A stretch of 64,000 nt of DNA, taken from Kalmusia sp. IMI 367209 (lineage: Eukaryota > Ascomycota > Dothideomycetes > Pleosporales > Didymosphaeriaceae). This document shows positions 10,706 through 23,342 of this stretch, piece after piece (position 1 is the first letter of the stretch; every line of letters starts with the position of its first letter). The stretch spans positions 3,534,001 through 3,598,000 of the forward strand of contig JAPEUQ010000004.1 of the NCBI GenBank assembly GCA_027946365.1. Direction: 5' to 3'. Under the pieces are notes generated by a model. It made no database searches. It saw only the letters and a list, made by a program, of their open reading frames with translations, and was not told the origin of the DNA. The translations under genes were made by a program, and so were the position numbers.

Positions 10706-13700
10706 TGCTTGTGCATCGCTAATTTTTTGTTGTGCACAGGTACGATTTACATTGGCTCTGGTCGACCTTGGTCTTCCAGGAATTTTTGTCTTATACTCGA
10801 TCTTTTGGTCTCATCCTTTTCTTTTCATTGACTGTCATGGCTGTGCTGTGCTTTCGAGGAAGAGAGTCTTGCATTGATTGTAACCATACGATGTCTCTGT
10901 CGCTATTGTGTTGAGCGGCTGTCAGTTTTGTATGGATCGTCTTTGTATTGATCGAGGCAGAGAGCGGGCTCTCACCGAGCCGAGTCCTCACCGGGCCGGG
11001 ACAGCTAAACAGTACGTGTTATTATGGCTTCCAGGAGAGGCCCTTAGTTTTAGATAACTTGAAATTCAACGTTCTTTGTAGGAGAGAAGGTCCCGTGTCC
11101 GTTGCGTACCTATATTGCTGTCGTGGGACTCGCAAGCCCTGGGCCGACGAGAAGAGCTTGCCAATATCTCCTTTGTGCTACAACTGTATCAAAGCATGGG
11201 AGCGAACTATTAGTTTGAAAGGGGCACAGAATTTCCAAAGATATCTATGAGCAACTCCTTGTATGCGAAAGACAGCACGATGCCTTGACTGCGCGTCTGC
11301 AGGACAGGACGCACTGCTTACCGTCTTTGACCTTGGAAGCCCAGCACCGCCGCGAGAATTTCCTGACTCCAATCTATATACGCTAGTTTCATGTCTCTGA
11401 ATCTCTCTACAGGTCAACTAAGACGGCGAAATGTAAATCGGCTTTTTCGCAGCGCGCCGTGATGCAGCAGCCTCATTAGCACCTATGACTTCAGTTTGAA
11501 ACAACTGCGAATTACTTCATACGTTTGGTCAATTACAAAAAACGTTAGTGCCGTAATTATTGAATCACATCAAATATGGTGTATCGTGGAAGCCAAAATT
11601 TGCCTGGTGCCGCTCAAACGTTCCCTTGGGCGCTTGCATAATCTCAACCTAAAGCCACCACTGAAACTCAACATTTGTCTAAAATTTAGCCGTCCTTCCA
11701 CGCACGGATTCCCACATGTGCTTTTGTCCCTATTCAGCGACTGCAAATTCGAGATTCTCCTCGCGCCGCTCTCTCGCAGCTTACGCGCGTCATGCACGAC
11801 CCAAGCAGGCGACTGAAGACCACCCGTGGCAAATGCTGCACTCGAATATACCGGCATGCATCGCTCTGTCCTCTCAGTTTAGCGCTCAAGATGCTGAAAC
11901 CCCTCGACGTCACTCTACAGCAGCCTATGGGCGCACGCAACGGCAGCGCAAAGCGCCAGTCGACGGTGATGGAAAGGTACGTTCTTGGATCACCCTCCAT
12001 TTTCTTCCGCTACCAGAAGCTCATTAGCTAGCTGCAATAGACTGAGTATCAGATGCGCCGCCCGTTTACCTCGTTACCTCCGCCGAATCCAGTTTTACAA
12101 GTCACGCCAGCCAGCGACCCTCTGAAGCCGAACGGACTTTCGAAAGAAACATGATGAAAAGGACAGAGAGGCTTGCTCTACTATATAACCACACGATCCT
12201 CTTTACACGCCTTATGAACCGCCGGCAGCACTACAGACGACACAGGCCTTATACCGCCCGTACTCAAATCTCGAATGTCTTGTTTTGCTTGGGTCAACAC
12301 TTTGTAATGAGTTGGTGCAAGGACCTCTCGCCGTTTCCTACTCATGTAGGCCACCATACTACTGGGAGTGAGATCAAGGTTTCATTGCAATAAAAAGTCA
12401 AGCAGGCTTACCACACTATTAGGATGGACCAGAAGGACAGGATACAGGCTCAAGTACGTCAGGAATTACTTGTGGGTCGAAGACGCCGGTGTAGACTTGT
12501 GCTTGCCTCCGTTCATCCAGTATCGGTAGAATTTGTAGGCAACCGGCCTTACATCTCCAGGATATTACACCGTGGAGTTATCCATGGTTCAAGCCCGAAT
12601 GAATAGTTAGGAAATACTCATATGGATAAGAGTTTAAGCGAGGACCTGCGCACAGCGATGGATAGACCGGTCTCTATGGAAGTGCGGCATCATGCCTCAC
12701 GGATAGGGGGCACCAGTATTATATTCTGACAGTCTCTCAGAAACAGCACGATGAACCTGGACTCAGGATTCATAGGTACGCGTTCCATGAGGTAGTACTT
12801 TTGTATATATTTTGAAGCGGGTTGCGCTGGATGCGGTCTCAGAAGTCTAATTATCATAAAGGTGAAAGTAGTAATCGAAGAGCCTTTATTGAACCTTAAG
12901 CATGAAATGATTACGGGCTAGATTTTCTAAGAAAGAGGAAAGTCACACATCTACCAGTCACAGGTATTGAGATGTATTGGGGGAGGATATTTAGAGCCTA
13001 ATGTTGCTTGGAGAAGCCAGATCCTCAAATTGGGCCTGTCCAGCTACGTAATCCATCATAACAACGACCCACGTGACGAGAATCTTGGCACTACTGATGT
13101 TAGTTTCGTGTCCCCCATCAACACATATTCACAAGCACTTCTCACACGCGCAGTCCTCTCTACCGCCAAATCTAAGCATTTAGCCATATTAGCAGCTTGC
13201 AATTCTCTTATCTTGCCTATGTTTTCTGTACTGCACCTCACGATTATGCATCTGTGTGGGCTCTTGCAGAGCCTTCGCAAACCTCTCGATGTGGTGCCCT
13301 CTTCTATGCGTAGCAACAGCACTCCTGCAGCTGAACCCAGTAGATTGTATTGTACTCTACGCCTTCGCTTCACCAAGTACATGAGAGCGGCACCTCGCCG
13401 TTCGGATCCCGAAAGTTGATTGGTACGTTTCTTTCGCGGTCACCAAAATAAACAGTGGCATGATGTAAATCTAGAGCCTCGCATTCACGAACCTTTCTGT
13501 TTGGACTAGATGAAGCCATGCGCCCTAGCAATACCATCGCCAAATCCATCTCAAGGGCTATTGCTGACAAGGCTGCATTCTCTGACCACCTCGCCGCTCT
13601 CTGTTCTTCGTAGTATACAACTCTAAACACTATAGCTAAGTTAATAAATTAACAGATCACCGGCTCATACAAGACTACACTTTCGATTGTTAACGTCCGG

Positions 13701-16700
13701 CGAACGCAACGCGAGCCGTCTTGCGATTCCATACTCCACACTCATCCTACAAACCATCTTGGCCACACTCGAGTACGCGGAGGCGTCTTTGACGTTTTCA
13801 GAAGTCCTCCAGAGACTTCAGCCGGTGACCATTTTTGACAACGAGGCTAGCAAAACAATACAAGGTACCTAGTCACGCTAGAATTTCATATCATTTGATG
13901 TTGCGATGTCTCATGCGCACTTTCTGTCAATTTGTAGTAGGCAGAATTTTTGGGATGCCTTTGTTTACCTAGACATTCTCTGAAGGTCAGATATCAGTTC
14001 GCCAATTCTAGTAGGACCTCATGCTAAAGGATGACCGTACTAGATTATGTCGACCGGAATCTCGGGCAGGGTTCTTCGAACAGGGCTCTGGCATGCGAGA
14101 AGTTACAAAACCATAAGGTGTTTGAAGGTACGTAGGTGAATCACCATGCCCTGTTATGATGATAATATGCCGGTGTACAAAGAGACTGAAACAACGTTGA
14201 CGATAATGAGGGGCAACATCCGATGTGCATGATTCTCCCGTCGTCATGAAAACAGCGTTACAGCCATGTGCTAATGGTTATGTTAGGTTGATGCTACGTG
14301 TGTGTTGCTTTACAAAACACCGTACTGGGTTGGACGATAACTCCACTGATGCCAATCCAGAAAGGAAAATTGCGAGTCCGAACTATTTCCTCGACACGAC
14401 TATGATGATTTACAGTGAAAACCGGCCATGCAACTGAGATCGCTGAAGATATTATCACTATACGTTTCTGGTAATCCAAACTTCATTGAAATATTCTTGC
14501 TCACAGTATGGAAAGGCTGCTGACTGATTATTAGCTAGAGAAGCTTAGCCGCCACATGCTCGAAGAAGAGTGTTGTGGTAAAGACAAGGCAAAAGCGAGT
14601 AAGTCCCTTCCCGTAGGCAGCAGCTCTGAACGCCCATGATGATAAACAGGTCTTTTTTTCCTCATAATGAATTTTTCTAAAGACAAATACTTGTCTGGTC
14701 CATGCGAGTCTCTTAGATCGAAGTCATTCCAGTCATGTGGGTTCTCTAACTTCCATCTAACGTAGGAAGATTTTAACATCCGGTCAAGAGCAAGAGCTAT
14801 GTTTTTATCAAGTGGTAAGCTCACCCTAACTTTCGCTTCAAGGCTCTGATGTTTCAACGTTCGTCTCGTTCGACCGAATCACATGACGAAAAGTATTCTC
14901 TGATGCCGTACTCTCTACCCAATTACAGCGTTACTCTTTATGATGATTGCTAACTAATTCTGCGCATATTAGATGTTATGAAGATTCATTTATCAGCCTT
15001 GCGCCGATCTGAAAGATGTAGGAAAGGATGTTTATGGATCGAGGTGATAGGAGGTAATGTGGGCCATGTGGCACCTCCACCAGGATGTGCAAGCACAAAG
15101 AAGCTGAGACCACCCGAGTACTTCTAAAATTATTTTACGGGCTAACAATGTCTACTCAGAACTGTCTACGTCCTTCGTGACTGCCCTCCTCCTTGCGTTA
15201 CGTAATCTCGGCATCCTATCCGCATACCGAACCGAGCACTTCCACGTTTTCCTCTAGATCTTGCCAGCAACGCCCGCAACAAATTAAAAATGCTAATATT
15301 TTGATGAAGAGGTGAATCATCCCGAGATAATGGGCTAGAGGGAGTTACAGCCAGGGACAATGCCCAACTCCTGACGGCAAGCACTCGGAGCGGAGAGATG
15401 ACTAGAGTTGTGCTCCCTTGTTTCCTGGTTACCAGCTACATACAAGGCGCTCTTCAAGTGCTGGAAGTGATGGGGAAATATACATTTTGCTCGCGTCGCA
15501 CTTATTAAAGACCGCATCCACCGCTGGGCGGAGACGACTGCGACGTAAATACTGCGAATAGAGTATCTACCGCATGTACAGCGTGGTAGAATCATTGGCG
15601 AACTGCTGCTAGTATCTGAAGCTGATGGTAGCATTGTCTATAAGTGCTAGTAGTTCCTTCCCAATCGAAGACATTACTTCATTTCCCCCTGTTCTCTCGC
15701 CTTATGCCCTGCTGACTTTGCCGAAGACTCCCCGCCACTCACCTACTCGATTTTGCCAAATTAGTCTGTGCTCCTAGTGGCGTCTTCCTTAGCTCCCTTT
15801 TCCATGAACCTCTCACCCTCAGTCCATACTTCGACAAGCTTTTGCTCAACACGATGTCTGCTACAGCCCCCACACACTGCTTGCTCCACAACAAGAGTAT
15901 CTACCTACGTGATTCGCTCTGTTTGGCTACGCAACAGCGCTGTTTCCTGACGGAACCACAGGCAACAATTCCGAATAGATAGTAGCTGTCCCCTCCTGAA
16001 AGTGTCAAATTTGCTCAACACAGCATGTAAAATCGAACGAGCAATGCAGTAGCTCCTCAAACTGTAAGTGCTCGTGCCAGCAAGTTTTTCAAACTCTTTG
16101 CTAACAGAGCCAACAGTCGACAATTGCACATGATTTGGTGTGCTGCAGACCTGAACCTTGAATACGACTCATAGCTTTCGCCATCTCAGATCAATGCGGA
16201 TCGTCGAAACAGCTATCCAACTTCTACCCTGGACTATAAGAACCGGGACATGGTAATTTAACTCATGATCCCACCAAGTATCTTCATCAAGGGCAATATC
16301 TATGCTAGATATCGGCCAGTAGGAGCGCATCGTAACGATGCGGAGCGTAAGCTTGAGCGAATGCAGATGGAGCGTGGCCGGTGCGGCACACACGTACCAC
16401 TGTATGAACGACGAGTTCGAGAAGTGCCGCACCGGTCGGAGGATGGTGAACTCAGTAAAAGGTCTAAAAGGTACGTCTCGTTACCAGCTTTATCGATATG
16501 TCAATTCATCTAACAAATATTACCAGGTCCTCTCGGCCACGCTCGCACGAATCAGCACTCTGTTAGTCGATCTTACTGAGCCTGATGCCGCAAATTTGCC
16601 GCGAATGTCGTTTTCAATAATGCTAAAATGGAGGCCATCGCTCACCTCAATGACTGCCAGTCCTTGGACTCAGAACACCAGGCACATAGCGAAGCTGTTC

Positions 16701-18886
16701 GTAAGTAGGAACAGGTTGAAAGGGACCACCATAAAGTCGACGCCCGTCGTATAGAAGAAGGATTTCTGAATCACTGATTAAAAGACTTTGCTCCTCTTAC
16801 ATGCCATTATCTGGCGTGGCGATGAGCCGCTAGACGCAGCCGGGGCAGAATTTTCGTGGATCACGATCCAGGAGAAGGTTAGGCGTCTTCATGGTCAGTC
16901 ACAAGAATACGGGTACCTGAGCAAGGCGCCAGAACCAAGCATATTGAGCAGCGCTAGTCACGCGGCCTTACGGATACCAGCAAGAAGTTAGAGAGCAACA
17001 CGACAAGAGCAAATGTTGCAAGGTTATCTGGATTATAAATCTCAACTCATAGAGCTATATCAGACTGTTCTTTTTCTTCACGCCGTTACGTATCATGGCT
17101 CTTGCATCACAGTAGTTACTCACAAACCAATACATAATTTTAGCAGTGCGAATTTCCATCTAGTCTGCCCCTCCTTCGCCGTGGCTTACTGTGTACTTCG
17201 TCATAGATTTTCCGGCCGGTTCCTTGACAAATTAGCTCTCGCCGCTCATGTCGGGTGCCGGCTAGCTCCTTTCATCTCCTCCGTAGTGTAGCTGCAAGTT
17301 AGTCGATTGCGCCCGACTGGAAGCACCTCCCGTGTATTTATCTACAACTTGACCCAGTGTTCAAGCTTTCCAGTTGTTTCTGCTGATGTTAGCGACATAC
17401 AGACCGCTCATTTCGCGAAGACCGATCGAGGTCAGGTCGGCGCCGGGTAACCTTCTGGAGAAAATGTGCGGGCAAAGATATGAGAAGGCTTTTGTGGGTT
17501 CTAGAATCACATGCTTTGAAGGACCTACGAGACTGATAAGAGAACCTCTTTCAAGCAAAACGCGCAGGCCTGAAGTTACATATTAGGTTACTCCTCTTGT
17601 CGATGGGAGGCTTGGCGCACGTTCAGCAAGCGAGTGAAAACAGATCTAGGCTCAGAACGTAAAATGTGTAGCCGAGGCAGCTTTTGTGATATCATAGTCT
17701 TTTACATGGCGGGTCGCCCTTATACCACATACCGTGGTTCATCTAACAATTTGTTTCAGGAATACTGCCGCTACCGCTTGCCTTAGTCACCGCCTGCCTG
17801 CGACTCTCCTCCGCCCTTTCCTTAGAGTACTACAAGCCTCTCTAACTGTAGCAACAGGCCAATAAACCCTTCCGAAGACATAGTTACTATTGAAAATCGC
17901 CTCAATATCTCCTTCGCAACTTTAGTGACGGCGGTGAGGCTCGCAAGCCTTCTCCTTCTGGGACAACCATCCGCAACGCCAACAAGACATGCTTACTGAC
18001 GAAGGCTCTTGTTACCAAGTTAAGAGCATTGTTTTCAAATTTCTATCAGCTTAATCCTCATGGCTATATAGCTTCATAGTGTGTTAACGCTTGTAGAAAA
18101 GAGCAAGGACAACATCGGCTTTAACTAAGATCGAGACGGGGCATCGATCCGGGACAGAGACCGCGACCCGCCGTTCATCGTTACCGGTGCATCTCTACAC
18201 AAGAGATACGCCCAGGCTGTCGCACAGTTCCAGTCCTACGCCCTCACCCGCCGCACACCGCGCCTACGAACCTAGCGATCTCTCTACTACATCGGTTCCA
18301 GTCGGTTCAACTTTGAGTTTGCGAATGCTCCTGTTTTAGGTTTGCAGGAGAAGTATACCAGCCAAAAGGAGGGTGTGGCTACAGTGAGGTAGTTGCTTCA
18401 GCACAGGAAATGACTTCAACAAGGTGATCAAGCGCCGTTGGCCGAGGCATCTTGAGAAACTGACCATTTGACAAGGAACGCTAGTGTCGCGCCTCTCGAA
18501 GACTGGGCTAAGAGAATACAGTATCCTCCGGACCATTTGCAAGGGAGTGTAAACCATCTCGTCAACTCCGGTAATAAATGGAATAAATTAGAACATGATA
18601 CATGGGGTAGTAATACGGGATATGAGATACGTAGGCTAATTGAAAGCCGCACTTTTTTCTGGAACTGGAGTATTATTGTCAAAAACAAGGCACCAGCGAT
18701 ATATATGCTGAAGAGAACTGTGGTAGTGTTACGGGTGATTTTAAGAAATCGCTGTCTTACATGACAATAGCAGATTCGCTTAATCAACACAATCTTTCGC
18801 GTCGTGAGGAGCCTTTTGTGATAAACAGGTATGCAAATGAACCGTTGATGTCGGGCAAGCCATATGATTTGTGCTATTTATATGAA

Positions 18887-19060
18887 TGTATGAGCTGAGC
18901 CTATGCAGTAGACATGGGTCTCTGTCTGCTACAACTATATCAACTCCGCACCAGAACAAAGCACGACCATCAGGCCAAAGCTGAGGCTGTACCCGGCCAT
19001 AGCACTTCTTACTCTGCCCTCCCCTGTCACCCGCCAGCTTTGATGACAGCTTGGCAGGCA
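18887..19060. repeat. Diverged repeat, copy A
   Basis: Begins with TGTATGAGCTGA, shared exactly with copy C (19581). Its centre (CGACCATC, then AAGCTGAGGCTG, then CATAGCACTTCT) lines up with copies B and C. On the minus strand it encodes a decayed peptide (VQPQLWPDG... LSSYI) resembling that of copy C. It has no intact frame. Confidence 0.4.
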
Positions 19061-19424
19061 GATTTGAGAGGGCGTCCCAATCTCTCTGAAAAAAAAATGT
19101 ATGAGCCGCACTCATATGAGCTGCATCCACCCAAAAGACGTAATCTGTGTCTGATGATAGGAAAGCTCGACGTCAGAACCAAAGTAGTTGCTTGAATAGC
19201 GCGCAGCCATGAATCCACTTGGCTTCGGCGCTGATTAGTCTCCCTTCTGATACTCACCTACCAACCATAAAGAAAGTTTGGCGGGAATCTAGACGGAGGG
19301 TTGTTGTCAAACCACGGTCTTCGGAGGCGCCTCAAGCGTGCGTGCACCAACGACCTGAAGCAAATCTGAAAGAGATGTATGGACCCCTGTTCCCGAATAT
19401 ACATGAGTCTTTGTATAGTCGGTT

Positions 19425-19520
19425 CTGAAGCCCTGCGCCAACCTCAGTGCTACCATCAAACCGAAGGCGAGGCTGCACTTCAGTTGGGTGTTCCGCTTTT
19501 TTCTCTACCCTGCTACTGAC
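19425..19520. repeat. Diverged repeat, copy B (partial)
   Basis: The core CTACCATC ... GAAGGCGAGGCTGCAC ... TTCCGCTTTTTT aligns with the centre of copies A and C, in the same orientation. The minus-strand peptide (VQPRLRFDG) resembles the QPQ-containing peptide of the other copies. Similarity is weak outside the core. Confidence 0.3.
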
Positions 19521-19580
19521 CCGCATCGAGCAGTGGTTGCCTGTCGGAGGATGTGTAGCGTTGGGTGTATCTAGCTAATA

Positions 19581-19775
19581 TGTATGAGCTGACTCTTTCG
19601 CCATTGGAATGAGCCTGTGCCTGTATGACGATATTTGGCAGCTCCGCGCTGGGACCAGGGTGCGACCATCGAAGCTGACGAGGCTGAGGCTGCGCCTGGC
19701 TGTAGTATAGCGCTTCTCGATCTTCCCTCAAAGCTGTTATTTGTGGCGCCCTCCAGCCAAGTGTCGGCTGGTGGG
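19581..19775. repeat. Diverged repeat, copy C
   Basis: Same 5' boundary motif as copy A (TGTATGAGCTGA) and the same core (GCGACCATC ... GACGAGGCTGAGGCTG ... TAGCGCTTCTCG). It is the best preserved copy on the minus strand, with a short peptide containing AQPQPRQLRW and VSSYI. Direct orientation relative to A and B suggests tandem duplication of an old coding fragment. Confidence 0.4.
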
Positions 19776-20247
19776 TAGATCATAGAGGGTTGTGGTAGCG
19801 ACAGTCTTCTCAGTCAACGATACCACACTCGGAGGAGTGGGTGGTAAGCAAGCTCTTGGGGACAGGGCGGTTTGAGGCTCACGAACGGTCTGTGATTATG
19901 AGAAAGGTTGTAACCTGGCGGACTGAGTTAGCTACAGCTCGAAGAGAATATACGTACTAGGGATGCGTGGAGGTTTTAAGGGGAACGCGGGCGGAAGAAG
20001 TGGCGATGATCGTGCGCATTGAGGGAGAGGTTGGTGGAATATGAGATATGAATAATGTTTGTTGGTTTTATAGACAGACGTGTTGTTTGTTTGGAGGAGC
20101 GCGTCAGTCTCACCGTCGGTGAACTTGACTAGCGTGCAACGCCAAAATAACAATTCACCTCACAAAAGCATCGAGCTTGACCACTAAAGCACTCATCAAT
20201 CAGCTTTTTCTGTCACAGCATTCACGAAACTCCTTCAATCTCTCATC

Positions 20248-20952
20248 ATGTCTACCATATTCATCAGTCCTGCCAACGCGGCCCGTGAGCGAGAGGTTTT
20301 GATCCGCCTTCTCCATCTTCGCACCGACGGCATCCTATTTTACGAAAAAGAGCGGATTCGTGCCGAAAAGGCTCTCGAGGACATTACACACTGCTCACCG
20401 GTGCTTGGGATTCTCGGCCGCACCGGCAATCTAGAGATCCGAGACCGCATGCTCGAGGACGTCGACAAGCTCGAAGGCGACAAAATCGAAGATGCCGAGG
20501 CGTTGAAAACCGTCATGGCCACTATTGCAGATAGCGCCGATGAGTGGATGAAGGCGGAGAAGGAGCTTGATGCCGAGATCGACTTGTCTTTCTACGTGAA
20601 GCAGTGGATGAAGACGGCTGAGCTAATCTGGTACACCGGGCAGTAAGTGATATTTGGTTATAATGGTCTCAATGGCTGACATGAACAAGATACCTGAAGG
20701 AGAAAGAGGAGACTGAGGAGCGAGGGGGCATCTTCACCATCAAATACGATGAGTAAATTGGCTTGGTGTCCATACTTGAATTAGTATAAGTGGCTAACAA
20801 TGATGTTTAGGTGGCTGAGAATCAAGCCTGCCGTGATAGTCGTTGATCAGAAGGAGTCTTGGGTGGAATACGAGAAGCAGAAGAGGGAGGAGTTGATGAC
20901 GTATGAGATGGAGAAGTCGTTGGAGAGGGTCTGGAAGAAGATGAAAGCCTAA
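20248..20952 (+). CDS. Uncharacterised coiled-coil-rich protein, 199 aa
   Basis: Three exons: 20248-20642, 20690-20752 and 20811-20952. Both introns have GTAAGT or GTAAAT donors, branch-like CTGAC or CTAAC motifs and AG acceptors, and the joined frame closes at TAA 20952. The protein is highly charged and helical, with long Glu/Lys-rich segments around residues 30-60, 75-115 and 155-199 that could form coiled coils. It has no signal peptide, membrane segment or known motif. It is the first gene after the desert and begins a cluster of unrecognised genes (20.2-24.2 kb), but I see no similarity to the RING-like paralogs beside it. Function unknown. Confidence 0.65.
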
Positions 20953-21062
20953 TGGGTGTTGCGGCCCACCGAAGGACCTTGAATTGGATGTTATTAATTA
21001 GCAAGAAGATCTTTTATTTCAGTATCAATACATATTGCTCTTCATCCAGCCAGCTTATACTT

Positions 21063-21731
21063 CTACTCAAATTGTTTACCTTGTCGCACGCAGTGACGCC
21101 AGAACAAAGTACGTGTAAGGATCGAACACACCTTATGCCAGCTCTGCACAATAGTTTTTATATGTTCAGAATGCTGCATATCATGCTCTGCCTGTTTTCT
21201 CACCACTTCTGGGTCAAACATATTATAGCCTCGACGTTCAAGAACGTGACCTTTCTGCTCAATAATGTACTGACAGAGAGCTTTAAAAACAGTCTCCTTC
21301 AGCTCGTCCATTAAACCTTGCATGCTAATTGCTCTCTCAGACAAAGCTTGGGTGGGCAAGAAGTGGTAGTACACCGCCTGAAGGAAGGGGTTACGCTCAA
21401 AAGCCATGATTAAATATAAATCAGCATCCTCGTTGAGTGCTTGGGAAGAAGGACCACGATAGATAGAAGAGATATTTTGTTGCTCGAGCGAGCTTTCAAT
21501 ACCAGATATACGGGGCGCAGTCGAGTCATTTGCGGCCTGGATAGTTCCTGTGTTTCTCGTATCGTTGGTATGACCTAACGTGTACTGATAGATGCCTGGA
21601 ATTAATACACGCGCCTCTTCGAACTTGACGATGATCTCCTGGTCTGCGATGCCACGCAAGTTTCTGGTGATGCTCATAATTCGTTTAACAAATAGTGTAT
21701 CAACCGTTACAGTGTAGATACTTACCTCCAT
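21063..21731 (-). CDS. Uncharacterised helical protein, RING-less member of local paralog family
   Basis: Continuous frame of 222 residues from ATG 21731; a downstream ATG (residue 19, at 21677) is an alternative start. ATGGAG is followed at once by GTAAGT, a perfect donor, so the true 5' end may lie in an upstream exon and the first 18 residues may be intronic. An open frame without ATG runs about 40 codons upstream of the donor, but I could not find a frame-consistent acceptor. The C-terminal half (around residues 105-222) resembles two neighbours: NPFLQAVYYHFL, then MDELKETVFKALCQYI, then a Trp-containing C-terminal helix match NPIAQAFLTFIA / APLNQIFLTIVH and the following helices there. 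The N-terminal RING of the neighbours is missing. Confidence 0.5.
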   Translation of the reverse strand: MEVSIYTVTVDTLFVKRIMSITRNLRGIADQEIIVKFEEARVLIPGIYQYTLGHTNDTRNTGTIQAANDSTAPRISGIESSLEQQNISSIYRGPSSQALNEDADLYLIMAFERNPFLQAVYYHFLPTQALSERAISMQGLMDELKETVFKALCQYIIEQKGHVLERRGYNMFDPEVVRKQAEHDMQHSEHIKTIVQSWHKVCSILTRTLFWRHCVRQGKQFE

Positions 21732-22109
21732 GATGCAGACAATATCAGAGTTGTAACTCGACCTTGGCGATGATAGGGAACGATCCGTAGTTGTAGAAAT
21801 TGCTGATATTGATAATGGGTTGAAAGGTGTATGGCTACTTTCGATGAAAAATGTCTATTTATGTACTCCAATTACTGAAGTACTTGATAGATTTACAATG
21901 TTGAACATTAATACAGTGTGCAAGTACAATGTTTGTGGCCAGAACAAAGGTTTTGAAGACATAGTATTCATGAGCCTCGGGGTGGCTCATACGCCAAAAA
22001 ACAGATTAGGACAATAAGCATCGCCAGAAAGCCTCACGAAAAAATGTCCAAGACGCGAAGTCCTTCTCCAAATATTCACCACTCAAATATCCACCGACTC
22101 CCATCGCCA

Positions 22110-22919
22110 CTAGAGCTGGAAGCGCTCGAGGTGCCGAATGGCCAGCATCTCCGAGAACATATTCGCCACCTCCATCCATCCCTTGTTCCACCTACGGTAT
22201 GGCTCAAAGCCGCGGATCCAGCTATCTAGCTGGTCCTCCATGACCTTCTTGGATGGCTTGCTCTTCTTCACCCAATTAGCCATAGGCGCACCGGGAACAA
22301 GAAAGCATTTATTCCAAAGAACTTGGCGGACCAAGGCTTCGAGTTTGGAGCGGATACGCTCTGGCGAATCGTTCCACACGGGTTGTTTGGTGGCGATGAA
22401 GGTCAAGAAAGCCTGTGCGATCGGGTTAGACCACGAATCAAGCTCGTAGTGTACCTCACCAAGAACATCGGCGTTAGGATTGGCGAGCTTGATCGTTGCC
22501 ATAATCCCTAGTAGGAGCAAATATGCTTCCGACTTCTCAATGACCAGAAGCTCACCACCGCCCCAGTCCGGCATGTTAGCTCTCACTTCGAGCATGTTGT
22601 GCAACATTGTCAGCTTCCCTCCTGTGAGGCCGTTACTGGCGATTCCTCCTACGAAATAATCGGAGTGGGGAATGTTTTTAAGGAGCTTGAAGACAGCGGG
22701 GGCAAACGTTGGGCAGTTTGGGCAAGCCAACGTGATGGCGCTGAGCATCTTCTGCATGCCTTTGGATATACATCGACGGCAGCAGAAGTGGCAGCACTGC
22801 GCGATTTGGTATATGTAGTTATCGTATTCCCCAGAGGGACAGCTCCAGCATATGCGTAGCTCTCCGGAGGCGACGATCTCAGGAGCCAGGACGGTGGGAG
22901 CTAGGGCAGAGTGAGACAT
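22110..22919 (-). CDS. RING-type zinc-finger protein of an unrecognised family, 269 aa
   Basis: Single exon, ATG at 22919. Residues 23-68 carry a complete C3HC4 RING pattern: C23-x2-C26, C41-x-H43, C46-x2-C49, C65-x2-C68, with spacings inside the RING-HC consensus. RING domains usually recruit E2 enzymes for ubiquitin transfer, so an E3 ligase role is plausible by family, not shown. The rest is helical with Trp-rich blocks (NPIAQAFLTF near 165; WIRGFEPYRRWNKGWME near 235; RHLERF at the end). The gene is divergent to the next one across 423 nt, and the two proteins are similar over their whole length. No signal peptide or membrane segment is seen. Confidence 0.65.
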   Translation of the reverse strand: MSHSALAPTVLAPEIVASGELRICWSCPSGEYDNYIYQIAQCCHFCCRRCISKGMQKMLSAITLACPNCPTFAPAVFKLLKNIPHSDYFVGGIASNGLTGGKLTMLHNMLEVRANMPDWGGGELLVIEKSEAYLLLLGIMATIKLANPNADVLGEVHYELDSWSNPIAQAFLTFIATKQPVWNDSPERIRSKLEALVRQVLWNKCFLVPGAPMANWVKKSKPSKKVMEDQLDSWIRGFEPYRRWNKGWMEVANMFSEMLAIRHLERFQL

Positions 22920-23342
22920 TTTGAAATTGGAAACGACGTGGAATGTGTTGGAAATGATGAATAGCTTGTGCGGCTGTGGCTGCAGAAGATCTGTGGATTG
23001 GCAGTAATGCAGCTTGAAGTCAGAGAGAGAGCCGCGGGCATCGAGCTACACTACTATGGAAAAGGCACAGGCCAAGTAAACAAGCGCTATTATTGGAGTT
23101 TTGAGGCCTTCAGTTCCACACGAGATAGGCAGGCACGTAAAATTTGGCCGCATTGTTCATGAATCCGACGTTTATCTGCCAGAATGCTCAAGAGTATTGC
23201 ATTAGCAAGCCAGTTCATGATCTCAGAGGCATACGATCATTAGCTTATCTTTTTCTCATAGCAAGTGCACGGAGAGGCCGACTTAGGATTGTCCCACTCG
23301 ATACTTTAAACCCACACCGTCGATTCTCCAACTACTTCCACT

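Larger units (their letters stand above)
5886..20247. other. 14-kb gene desert
   Basis: No frame or exon chain could be supported on either strand. All frames are short, and neighbouring frames do not join through convincing introns. The sequence is not strongly AT-rich, so it does not look like a heavily RIP-mutated transposon block. Local features are a TATA-box-like site at 10663 and diverged repeat copies at 18.9-19.8 kb. Decayed genes or old transposons are plausible but not demonstrable by eye. Confidence 0.5.

Noticed and set aside
5886..20247. RIP-mutated transposon block
   Set aside because: Base composition by eye is not strongly AT-rich, and no terminal repeats or transposase domains were seen.
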